A stretch of 64,000 bases of DNA from Ligustrum vulgare (lineage: Eukaryota; Streptophyta; Magnoliopsida; Lamiales; Oleaceae). The translations under genes were made by a program, and so were the position numbers. The notes under the pieces are model-generated. The model was not told the DNA's origin, did no database searches, and saw only the letters and a list, made by a program, of their open reading frames with translations. Below are positions 31,601-41,973 of the stretch, piece after piece (the first letter of the stretch is position 1; every line of letters starts with the position of its first letter). Location of the stretch: positions 20,404,139 through 20,468,138 of the forward strand of contig OY743168.1 of NCBI GenBank assembly GCA_963555705.1. The letters are read 5' to 3'.

Positions 31601-33387
31601 CACTGTCGCTGTGCATCACGACTCCTCTGTGACAACATCTGATATTCCAGCGTCGTCCCTTGGTTGTGGCCATCGGGTTCGTAAGCCGCCTAGTCGTCTC
31701 CATGATTACGTTTGTCACACGGTCCAGGTACATCCTCCTTCGTCTCGCCACTCCACCGGGTCCTCAGGTACGCGGTTCCCTTTGGCTAATTATGTCACTT
31801 GTCAAACTTTCTCTTCATCACATTCGAAATTTTTGGGTGCTATCACTGCTGGGGTTGAACCCCGTTCCTTTAATGAAGCTATGCAAAATCCTCATTGGAG
31901 ACTAGCTATGCAAATTGAGATCGACGCCCTTGAGCGTAATGGTACTTGGACTGTTACAGATCTTCCTCCTGGAAAAAACGCCCATTGGTTGCAAATGGGT
32001 TTACAAGCTCAAATACAAGTCCGATGGCACTATCGAGAGGCATAAAGCTCGACTTGTGGTACGTGGTGATACTCAGGTCGAAGGGCTTGACTTTGATGAG
32101 ACATTTTCCCCCGTTGCAAAGTTGGTCAGTGTTAGACTATTTCTTGCTATCGCTGTCATTAAAGGCTGGGAATTACATCAACTTGATGTTAATAATGCTT
32201 TCCTCCATGGTGATCTCCACGAGGAGGTCTATATGCGGTTTCCTCCGGGTTTCTCCACCTCTCATCCCAATAAAGTTGCCGACTTCAAAAGTCTTTATAT
32301 GGTCTCCGACAGTCACCGCGCAATTGGTTTGCCAAACTGACTGCAGCTCTCCGGCGGTACGGTTTTATTCAATCACATGCTGACCACACTCTCTTTACTT
32401 ATCGCAAAGATGATATTTTCCTATCTGTTCTTGTGTATGTTGATGATTTGATTGTGGCAGGAAATGATTCTCAAGCCTGTATTTCTTTCAAGAGTTACCT
32501 TAATGCCTGTTTTCAGCTTAAGGATCTAGGGCCTTTGAAATACTTTCTTGGCATTGAAGCAGCTCGTAACGCTTCTGGTCTATTCTTGTGCCAACGAAAG
32601 TACACTCTTGATATACTCAAAGAAGCAGGTCTCTCGGGTGCTAAGCCAGCCGTCACTCCTATGGAACAAAATCACAATCTTGCTCGTACTTCAGGCCGTC
32701 TCCTTCACGATCCATGACGTTATCGCCGTCTTGTGGGTCATCTTGTTTATCTCTCTATTACTCGCCCGGATATATGTTATGCTGTTCACTTCTTGACTCA
32801 GTTTTTGCACGAGCCTCGACAAGAGCATATGAATGCAGTACACCGTGTTCTTCACTATTTGAAAGGATCTCCGGGCCAGGGTATTTTATTACGGTCTGAT
32901 AGCTCTCTCCAGCTTTACGCCTTTTGTGACTCTGATTGGGCCGCCTGTCCCCTAACCCGTCGCTCCCTCACAGCGTATTTCATTAATCTTGGGTCTTCAC
33001 CCATCTCATGGAAAACCAAGAAGCAACCGACAGTTGCTCGTTCTTGAGGCTGAGTACCGAGCCATTGCCGTAACCACGTGTGAATTAACATGGATCAAGT
33101 CTTTCCTTGCGTCGCTTGGAGTATTCCATAGTCACCCCATGCGCATCTACTGTGACAACCAAGCAGCCTTACACATTGCCTCCAACCCGGTTTTCCACGA
33201 ACGTACAAAGCACATTGAAGTTGATTGTCACTATGTCTGTGAACAACTCGTCGAGGGTAACATCTCCACTTCATATATACAGTCATCGCACCAACCAACT
33301 GATATTTTGACCAAAGCTCTCGGCCATCACCAATTCAAAATTTTATTGAGCAAGTTGGGTGTTCGAAATCCTCACGCTCCAACTTGA
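31572..33387 (+). pseudogene. Copia reverse transcriptase and RNase H, multiply broken
   Basis: Successive frames carry the RT entry ([14 protein letters not shown], about 31870), [14 protein letters not shown] (32040) and [13 protein letters not shown] (32180). The YVDDLIVAG catalytic box is at about 32433. RNase H follows, with FCDSDWAACPLTRRS (32930), AEYRAIA (33050) and YCDNQAALHIASNP (33150). Stops include TGA at 32715-32717, in a place where Arg is expected, and a small indel near 33045. Frameshifts lie near 32000 and 32280. The last ORF ends at 33387, just before the polypurine tract. Confidence 0.85.
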
Positions 33388-33394
33388 GGGGGAG

Positions 33395-33608
33395 TATTAG
33401 GAAGTAAATCTTTTATTAGGAGAATGTTTCTTTGACTATGTAAATATGTAGCTAATTTTGTGCAGTTTGTTATTCCTTCCTTTCTCATTGCTTGATTTAC
33501 GTGTAAATATCTTGTAACAAATCCCTTAATTATGGGATCATCTTTGGCTATTAAAGGCCAGGTAATAGCAATGGAAAAACAAGCTTTTCTGATAATTCAA
33601 ATTTATTA
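33395..33608 (+). repeat. 3' LTR of Copia element
   Basis: 214 bp, preceded by the purine tract TTGAGGGGGAG. It matches the 5' LTR at 213 of 214 positions by eye. Confidence 0.95.
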
Positions 33609-34735
33609 CGAAACAGCAGCCAGTAGATCTGGAGATGGTGCCGCTGTCGGAGGTTGCGTGAAGAACAGCTAGTATATCTGGTGATGGTGCCGCCGGCTGG
33701 AGGTCGCGCAAAGCAGCGGCTGTAGATTCTTGTGGTTGTACTGCTGTTCGTTGTGGCTGTTCCTCTTCTTTTTTAGTTATTATGGTTCTCTGGCTTGAGT
33801 CGATTTTATGTGCAATCAGTGGGTTAGGATGTGCAATGGGTGATTTGGGTGTGCAGGCAGTGGTTTGGTCATGCGGTGGTGCAGGCGATGGTTTACGGTG
33901 GTTTGGGTTCACAGTCAGCGGTGCTAGTGTAGGCTGTGGTTTGGGACCTTGGGTGTTATCAGTTATGCGACGGTGAGTTTTATATTATTGTCTTGGATTT
34001 TGAACACGAGGGGTGAAGGGTGGATTGTGGTGGTGGTGGTGAAGGTGATGGTGGTGGCCTGCAACGGCAGCAGCTGGGGGGCGATGAGAGACACTGAAGG
34101 AAATAATTGTTTTGGTTTGGAACTTGGAAGGTGACGCAGAAGGGTGGTGGGGTTAGATGACTTGAACAGTAATTATGACCAAAATATCGATTAATTTGAC
34201 TTTCTAACCAATTATTGGTTAATTGTGATAATAAATATAAACTAATCATGACCAAGAAATACATAAGTTGTGACTAATAAATAAGTAATACGTAACCAAT
34301 TATGGATGATTGTGATAAATTATATTAGAGATTATGACTAAATGTAACTTTGTGTAACCATTGGATGAGAACGTGATGTGATCTATAGTTGTGTCAAATA
34401 TGACTATGTGTGATCGAACTGAGATAGTGTGAGCGAACTGTGACGTCATGTGACCTCGTGTGACCGACTTGTGATATTGTGTGATCTCATTGCGACTTTG
34501 TGTGATCGAACTGTGATTGTAACTAAAATTGATTTTTATATGACTAATTGTGACTTGGACACTTGGTGGGATGGGGCGAAATATGTTACAAAATTTGTAA
34601 TTGTGATAAAAATGTGACTTTGTGGGGTTGGTGGGCGAGGTGAGGACTGTTGTGAAATTTGCGACTAAATTTGTAATTGTGACTAAAATTCATTTTTGGC
34701 TGGGGTGGGTGGATGGTTAAGTTTGCGATTAAATC
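33609..34735. other. GC-rich then GTGATC-repeat-like field, no gene assigned
   Basis: 33609-34090 is GC-richer, with repeats such as GGTGATGGTGCCGCCG, GGTGGTGGTGG and related strings; it may be the continuation of the sequence interrupted by the Copia. 34140-34720 holds loose repeats of TGTGATCGAACTGTGA-like units. Sequence of the same style resumes at about 39700, beyond the Helitron cluster. That suggests the Helitrons inserted into this field. Confidence 0.45.
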
Positions 34736-34741
34736 TTTATC

Positions 34742-34818
<77 letters not shown>
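34742..34818. repeat. TTA trinucleotide microsatellite
   Basis: About 25 TTA/ATT units run directly into TATATATAAAAACAG, which is a Helitron 5' end of the same family as 36641. Confidence 0.95.
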
Positions 34819-34826
<8 letters not shown>

Positions 34827-36640
34827 AAACAGAAGTGCCGTCAAAAATTTTTCCCGCCCATTTGCACTTTCTATTTTTGGAATTTTTTTTTTTTTTTCAA
34901 TTGAATTTCCGGAATTGGGAAATGAGTTGTTGACAATTAATGGGACATTTAATGTGGGAAAGTGTGTAATGCATTGTAAATAGGCACTTGACTACATGTA
35001 TTGAATGCTAATAGTTTGTCTATATATATATATATTATTTTAAGGAACTATATTCATACAACACATTTTTTTAAATTTACACCATAGTTTAATTGCAAGA
35101 TAGATCTTCGGTGTTTGTTTAGTTTTGCTTTTATATCCTTAACTTTTTTTAATCGCATTTTTATTTATAACATTCAATTAATTAATAAACTTTATTTCTA
35201 ATCGCAATTTCTATTCAAATATTCTGCTAATTTGCATTGAAATGATGTGCAAATATTTTTTTAACTTTTGTATTAATTATTTATTTTGATTATTTAAAAA
35301 TATGAGAGATAAATAAGTGTTTTTCGCCAACAAAACAAATATATTGAACAAAAATCGTCTCAAAAGACAAGATGTGGAAATTAATATAGAGTTGATGATA
35401 AAAAAATTATAAAATTTTTTAATATAACTATTATAATTTGAAGTAGTTTTATTGTTTGTGAAATTTTAATAATTATTTTAATATAATATTAATTTTTATG
35501 CATTTTGTATACGGGAGAAATTATGTATAAGCATTAAAATTTAACAAGCACTTATCAAAATTCATATTGTTAAATTGCAACTTCCGTAGATAATTTTTGT
35601 TTTCCAGTCTAAAATACTTTCCAAAAAATGGAATGCATTAATATTCATCATTAATTGCTTTATAAAAAATAAATTTTATAAAGAAATTAAAACATTTGGA
35701 AAACTACACATTAACTTTGAAAAACAAAAATAACTTTACTTTTTCGTGCATTAATTAGATTAATATTTTATTAAACTTTAATATTTGTTCTTTTTTGTTT
35801 AGTTAAAAATATTAGTGACAAATAAGTTTGTTTACACTTCTTAATAGGTTTTTTTTTCCAGAAAGCAGTAATTTTTTTTTTTTAGAAAACGGTGACTTTT
35901 CATTTTTTTTTAATTATTTGAATTAAACTTGCTTGCATCAACGTAAGAGGTACTCATGATAATTAATAATTTATTGAAACTAAAACTAATTATTATGTCA
36001 TCACATTGATATACATTTGAATGGTATTATGGAAATCATTTTACATAGTGAAATTAATTACTATGTTATGGATGACGTTTTGACTGCATTTAGTCCCTGT
36101 TTGAGACCCATTATTTGGAATAATGTGATTTTGAATAGTAAATTTTTTGGAGAATGTGTAGTTAAAAATTGGAGAATATTTTTGGACTTATGTGTAGATT
36201 ATTTTATTGGTATAATGTGTGGTTGAAAATGAGTTTTAAAAAAATGAGATTTAAAAATAATAAGTACCAAACAGGGGCTTGATGATGCATTTAGTGCAAT
36301 GGGAAATGAAATTGAAATTATTAAGGATGTTCATTTTAATACTTAAAAACGCAACTCCAAACAATGTGCAAATATCTGTTATTTTCGATAAAAAATAATA
36401 TCAATTTTTTATCAAACAACAACTTCATTTTTTTTTTTTGTGAAAAAATGTGAAAAACTTAATAATCATTTACTACTTAAATATATAAATTGATTTTTAT
36501 TACTCAAAGAAGCTATTATAATTTGAAGTAGTTTTATTATTTGTAAAATTTTATTAATTATTTTAATATATTATTTTTTATGCATTTTGTGTACGGGAGA
36601 AATCTTATCTTAATCATATATTATTATTATTATTTTATTA
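34819..36640 (+). mobile_element. Helitron 5' segment, partial
   Basis: The start (TATAAAAACAGAAGTGCCG, then TTTTTCCCGCCCATTTGCAC) is clearly related to the first 60 bases of the 36641-38366 Helitron (TATATTAAACCACAATAGCCG, then TTTCCCGCTCACTGTCAC). No matching 3' terminus was found. It contains two roughly 100-bp direct copies at 35418-35516 and 36497-36603, both ending in TACGGGAGAAAT-like sequence, and the MITE at 36093. Confidence 0.5.
36093..36278. mobile_element. Tourist-like MITE, 186 bp
   Basis: The left end is GTCCCTGTTTGAGACCC and the right end in reverse complement is GCCCCTGTTTGGTAC. The flanks are TTA and TTG, so the three-base duplication is imperfect. The internal GTTAAAAATTGGAGAATA and TGTGTGGTTGAAAATG blocks are palindromically arranged. 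Confidence 0.6.
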
Positions 36641-38366
36641 TCTATAGTATATATTAAACCACAATAGCCGTAAAAAAAATTTCCCGCTCACTGTCACTTA
36701 TTTTTTTGGAAACCTTATGTTTTTTTGTGGTTTTTTTTCCCCCTGATTTCCGATACAATTGTTTAACATTAATTAGAAACTTGAATATGTATTGGAATAG
36801 GTGGAAGACGTGTCATGCCAGTGACCTTTCATTTGTGGATGTTGAATTGATTAATGAGGTGTGGATGAGAAATTGCTTTTCATTTTTCCATTTCATATTA
36901 AATGCTCGATGCAATTTTTTGCTAGCTTAATTATTAATTAGTATTAATACATTTTTTGAATAAAACAAATATAAGATTAATTTTAATAATTGTCTAAAAA
37001 TTATATGATCTAAAATTCTCGGTATAATTTTTTGACTTTCAATGTTATCCAGTTGCCATGTCATGATAATTGCAAGATTTGCGTAAGTATTATTTTAACT
37101 ACTTGATTTTATATGTAAAACTATAATGTTATTGGTTAAGAATGAATAATATTTTTTTAATAATTCTTAATTTTAATAGTTGTGTAAAGGTTATATGGTA
37201 CGATTTTTGCTATAATTTTTTACTCCAACATTGTCGATTGTTATATCATGATAATTGCTAGATTTATGAAATTGTTATTTTGACCACTTTATTTTATAGG
37301 TGAAAATATAATTTTATTGGTCAAATGCAAATATTTGTGGGTTAAGATTCAGCACGCTTTTATAATTATTATGATTCTTATTTTTGAATGAAAAATTTAA
37401 AGCTTAAATACGAGAGGAGAATGCATAAACCATTAGAAATATATTGATACACCACATAATCAATATTGTATCCATAATATTAAATAAAAAACATGATACA
37501 CCATTAAATAAACTACAAAATTTGGATTTTCTTTGAAGTTGACCATAACTCATAAAAATTATTGAAATTAACAATCATTTTTATTGGTCAAATACAAATA
37601 TTTGCTCTTAAGATTAAACAAAAGCTTATAATTATTGTGATTGATGTTTCTGAAAGAAATTTAGATAAAATGTTAAATACGTGAGGAAAATGCAAAAATT
37701 GTGGTTAAAAGCGAATAATATTCTTTTAATCATTCTTAATTTTAATAGTTGTGTGAAGATTATATGGTATACCATTTTCGTTATAATTTTTTTGTCACCA
37801 ACATAGCAAGTTGTCATATCATAATAATTGCTAAATTTATGTAATTATTATTTTGACCACTTGATTTTATAATTAAAAATATAGTTTTATTGGTTAAATA
37901 CAAATATTTGGGGGTTTAAGATTAAGCACACATTTATAATTATTGTGATTTATATTTTTGAATAAAAATTGGAAAAACTTAAATACAAGAGGCATAAATC
38001 ATGAGAAATAATTGATACATTCCACAATATATTTATATTTGGCGAATACTTTAGTATTATTTACTAATGTATTAAGTAAAATACTAAAGTATCCGACAAA
38101 CATAGCATCCTCAATATCTCACTTATTTTTATTTATGGATTAAAATGGTGTAGTATTGAATTTATATATAATACTTATACTAAACTTAAAAGAAAAGTGT
38201 TGACATATTTTATTACAAATCAAATTTGTATTTTCAATTGAAAAATTGCATTCGTACAGACCTGTACCTGTAGGATTACTCTTTTCAATATACCAAAATT
38301 ATTCACTAATTTTACAATATATTTTGTACGATACAATATCCGTGCATCGCACGGGTGATGCACTAG
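36641..38366 (+). mobile_element. complete non-autonomous Helitron, 1726 bp
   Basis: It begins TCTATAGTATATATTAAACC after an A at 36640. It ends with the hairpin CCGTGCATCGCACGG (38340-38354) followed ten bases later by CTAG (38363-38366) and then T. Both ends, the hairpin position and the A|T insertion site fit plant Helitrons. There is no helicase ORF. The interior shows repeated modules around TTGGTTAAAT-like and TTTATAATTATTGTGATT (37140-37960), so it seems to be built from internal duplications. It sits inside a TTA-rich 5' end of another Helitron. Confidence 0.9.
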
Positions 38367-39694
38367 TTATTATATAAAAGTAAAAGTGAGGAGAGATGGT
38401 CATTTTAGAGGGAAAATTGTATTTAATAACTCTCTTTCTTCAATTCTACTTTTATATATAAAATAAATAAATAAATAAATAAAATATAAAGATTTTTGAA
38501 GGAAAAAATATTATTTATTACATATTTAGTAAGAGTTGTAATAAATGTACTATGTGTAAATGTGTTACATTGAAAATGAAAAAATTAGATTAATATATTT
38601 GAACATAAATAATGTGATATCTATGTAAGTGTGTTATGTAGGAAATGAAAAAATTGGATTAATATATTTGAACATAAATAAATGTGATATCTATGTAAAT
38701 GTGTTACGTAGGAAATGAAAAAAATGTATTAATATATTTGAATATAAATAAATGTCATATCTATGTAAATGTGTTACATTGAAAATGAAAATTTTGAATT
38801 AATATATTTGAAAATAAATAAATACATGCTATATAAATTTGTTAAGTTAGAAATTAAAATTTTGAGAATAAATAAATAAAATCATTGAAATTTTACTTCC
38901 TAATATGTCAATAAATGAGTATGTTCTTCAATAAATATATTACAAAAATCATTAATTATTTGCTTCAACTTTTTACCACCAATGATAAATTGGTAGAAAA
39001 TTTAATCATTTCATCATTTTGACAAAAATTGGTATATTTAAAAAATAAAGAAAAATAAAATATATGAATTAATATATTAGAATTCGAATAAAATATATGT
39101 AAGCAACATATTAAAAAATAAAGTGAATTAAAAATTATAATATATTAAAAGGAAAATAGACAATAAGGTGGGCAAAATTTTGGAGAAAAACGTAAATAAA
39201 GTCAAAAGAAATTTTATATAAAAAATTTAATTAAATGTCAAACTTTGAGTAGCGCGGTACACTGAGTGTACTTGCAGAATTTTTATTTTAAATATGTTAC
39301 ATTGAAAATGAAAATTTGGATTAATATATTTTAAAATAAATAAATATATGTTGTATAAATTTGTTAAGTTAGAAATGAAAAAATTGAATTAATATATTAT
39401 CAAAATAAAAATAAAATTATTGAAATTTTACTTCCTAATATGTTAATAAATGAGTATGCTCTTCAATACGTATGTTACAAAAAATTTAAATGAGTGCCAA
39501 ATTTTTAGTTGTGCGTACTTAGTGTACATGTAACATTTTTTTATTTTGAATAATTTTGTATTTTTTAAAGTTTCAAATTCAATAACATTTTGTATTGAAA
39601 ATTTGTTTCTTATTTGATATGATTGAATCAAAATATTTTCAAAATTATGATTTAAAAATTATATATTCCGTACATCGCACGGGTAGACAACTAA
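38367..39694 (+). mobile_element. outer Helitron, 3' part with terminus
   Basis: The sequence after the inner Helitron (TATATAAAAGTAAAAGTGAGG) looks like a Helitron 5' end. It would join to the TTA run at about 36600-36640 if the inner element were removed. The 3' terminus is CCGTACATCGCACGGG at 39668-39683 (one stem mismatch) followed by CTAA at 39691-39694 and T. A 70-bp tandem repeat fills 38541-38830. No coding capacity is seen. Confidence 0.65.
38541..38830 (+). repeat. 70-bp tandem repeat, about four copies
   Basis: AATGTGATATCTATGTAA-like motifs recur at 38611, 38681 and 38751 (AATGTCATAT), each followed by GTGTTACRTWGRAAATGAAA-like sequence. The period is 70 bp. A further diverged relative lies at 39295-39400. 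Confidence 0.85.
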
Positions 39695-39896
39695 TTTGTA
39701 TATATGATCAAATTGTGATTTTGTGCGATCAACCGTGACTGGAGTGGGGTGGGATAGGGTAGGGCTAGGGGTAGATGGGGGTGGGGTAGTGGTGGGTGGG
39801 GTGGGGTGGGGGTGACGGGTGGATGTGGGGGTGTGGACTGGCATTGTTTGAGTTTTATCATTTAATATTATATAAGTTTTAATTTATCTCCTGTTT

Positions 39897-40222
39897 GATA
39901 CGTGTTAAAATGCATCTTTTTCATTTTTGTGAAGTAATTATATACTAAAATATTGCCTCGTGATACAAGAGTTGTGTCAGTCATCATTATGGTGCAGAAT
40001 CTGGTCATACATTTTCATGTATTATCTTCGATCATAGGTCACCACTACAAATGATCATAACATGAGAATGGCAACTAGGGAAATTCATCATGGTCAACAT
40101 AATGTGAAAATCGGATGTCTCAGCCAGCTTCAATGCTTTCAGTCTTTTTTCATGCATGGGACCCCACAAAAATCAAAATGAATTTGACAGAAAAATCATT
40201 TTAACACGCATCAAACAGGGGC
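39897..40222. mobile_element. Tourist-like MITE, 326 bp, TTA target duplication
   Basis: The ends TCTCCTGTTTGATACGTGTT and GCCCCTGTTTGATGCGTGTT (right end in reverse complement) continue into AAAATG on both sides, giving 26-bp inverted repeats with three mismatches. TTA flanks both sides (39894-39896 and 40223-40225). The interior is non-coding. Confidence 0.85.
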
Positions 40223-40756
40223 TTAATATGTAAATGATAATTATTTTTATATTATAATATTATATTATATTAATTAATTATTACTAATTAACACCTTATG
40301 TTTAAAAAAAAACCTTGAGTTTGGTAGATTTAAAAAGTGATAATTTTAGTTGTGTAGTGATGTAATTTTCCCAAAATTGTAACTTGAAAGACGAAACCTG
40401 CTACTTATTGTTTAAGGAGGGTGTAATTGTAGATATGTATATGTTTGGGCCAATGAAACTGAAAAAAGATAGAGCTTTTGAATTGAAAAAAGTAAGGAAT
40501 TTTTTTTCAGTCGTTTCCGTTTGTTTTTTCGTGTAGGCAACAAATTTTGTTAGGTAAACCACAATTTTAAGTAATTTTTTATTTACTTAAATAGCTTTAC
40601 ATAAAATTACATAAACAGAATTTTAATATATATTTTACATAAATTAATCTATTGTTCCCCCACAAACATAAAGCTACTTTATTTATTTATTTATTTTTCC
40701 GTGTACAACATTTCTGCCAAACTGCACCAAGTAATATTGTCAGAAGATCAACTCGA

Positions 40757-41011
40757 GGGGGGAAAAAAGGTATATCCCATACTCTGAAGGTCTGAACCGA
40801 CCCCGTCCAAGACCATTGGTTCGAGATTGTAAATCCAGGTTATGCCTCCCATGGACCAGGGTGGAGGGATTGAGTAAGTATGAGCAATTCTCAATAACTC
40901 CCGCTTTCCACGAGGAGCAAATCCAATATTTCATGATTCGAACCCTACACCCGGACGTACTGAACACTTACCCCTCCCCTTTGCTACTGGGAGATGTGCC
41001 CTATGGACGTT
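40757..41011 (-). mobile_element. tRNA-derived SINE with 15-bp target duplication
   Basis: The 255-bp body is flanked by perfect 15-bp direct repeats AGAAGATCAACTCGA (40742-40756 and 41012-41026), the footprint of LINE-driven insertion. On the minus strand, about 25-35 bases from the start, lies AGTAGCAAAGGGGAGG, which resembles the pol III A box. GGTTCGAATC, a perfect B box, follows about 40 bases later. The minus-strand 3' end is T-rich (ATACCTTTTTTCC). It is non-coding; apparent ORFs on both strands are incidental. Confidence 0.9.
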
Positions 41012-41026
41012 AGAAGATCAACTCGA

Positions 41027-41583
41027 ATATTGTAGAGAACTGTGTAATCAAGAAAACAAAAAAAAAAAAAACCCCACCAACCTTTTATTACTGTTTTTAC
41101 CTTACTCTCGGTCTCATGAAGAAAACAAAAGTGTAAATATTTATAATCTGTTGAAATATTTTGTGTATAGTGACGCCAAAGAAATAGAATAATATATATG
41201 AAATCCGTGCCGACAAATGGACGGAGTAACGACAAGGAAACAAGAAGAAAAAAATAGAAGAAAAGAAACAAAGTTAAGGCAATTGTTGAACACTTTGTCC
41301 TTAAGTTAAATTTTCTCGCAACGGTGCTTACGGTTTATGGCAATCGACTCTCAAGATACTACGACTTTCACTTGTGTTTGTAACACACTAAATCACAAAC
41401 ACAACGAACTAGAATTATAGTTTTTGTACTCCAAAAATAAAATGAAAGAAAATCAAAAGTTAAGCAACAAAATGCAAGAATTTTGATTAAGATGAGAAGA
41501 GAGAATGATATTGTTGTTGCATATCATTGGTGTAAGGAATATGACATCCCAAGATTCCTATTTATAGATAATGAATGATTGTG
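41027..41583. other. unidentified stretch left of Copia LTR
   Basis: AT-rich, with an A14 run at about 41059. 41290-41580 contains AACACACTAAATCACAAACAC and TTCCTATTTATAGATAATG, possibly a fragment of another LTR. No gene is visible. Confidence 0.35.
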
Positions 41584-41959
41584 TGTTTGAATAGTGTCCA
41601 AGTCCAATTAGTTGGGCCGGACTTGAGTTGGCCCAAGTCTCATCTCTACCCTAATTAGATTTAGTGTAAACTTATAAGTACTAGATTAGTTACAAGATAA
41701 TTAGGGCTTTGAGTCGTCTTTTTGGTTGCTAGCACAACCTCTTCTAGATCCTAACTTGTTATGTGGATCACTGTCAGAGGCCAGACATTTGGACGGCTGT
41801 GGTGACAAGATTTCTACATCCTGCGTCAGATTTCAGATCCGAAAATTTCATCAAAGGTACAATTCGAATCACAAATTCTATCTAAGTGCAAGATTGATCC
41901 GGGCTATGGTTTTGAGTCTGTTTAATTTCCGCTGTTCATGTATGACCCGAAACCTTACA
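41584..41959 (+). repeat. 5' LTR of old Copia element
   Basis: It opens with TGTTTGAATAGTGTCCAAGT and ends ACCTTACA, one base before the primer site. The first 107 bases match 63894-64000, with GTTGGGCCGGA and GTACTAGATTAG conserved. Confidence 0.9.
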
Positions 41960-41973
41960 GTGGTATCAGAGCC

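Larger units (their letters stand above)
28713..33608 (+). mobile_element. full-length Copia retrotransposon with near-identical LTRs, coding region broken
   Basis: The 214-bp LTRs at 28713-28926 and 33395-33608 differ at a single base. The tRNA-iMet primer site TGGTATCAGAACC at 28927 directly abuts the 5' LTR. The polypurine tract TTGAGGGGGAG at 33384-33394 abuts the 3' LTR. The flanking pentamers are CGAAG and CGAAA, a target duplication with one difference. The LTRs start TATTAG rather than TG. The gene order gag, protease, integrase, RT and RNase H is that of Copia. All domains are readable, but they are separated by stops and frameshifts. Confidence 0.95.

Noticed and set aside
38541..38830. 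CRISPR-like array from 70-bp periodicity
   Set aside because: The whole unit repeats with diverging sequence; there are no unique spacers, and this is plant nuclear DNA.
40740..41013. Protein-coding ORFs on both strands
   Set aside because: The segment is a SINE bounded by a 15-bp duplication with A- and B-box-like sequences; the ORFs are incidental.
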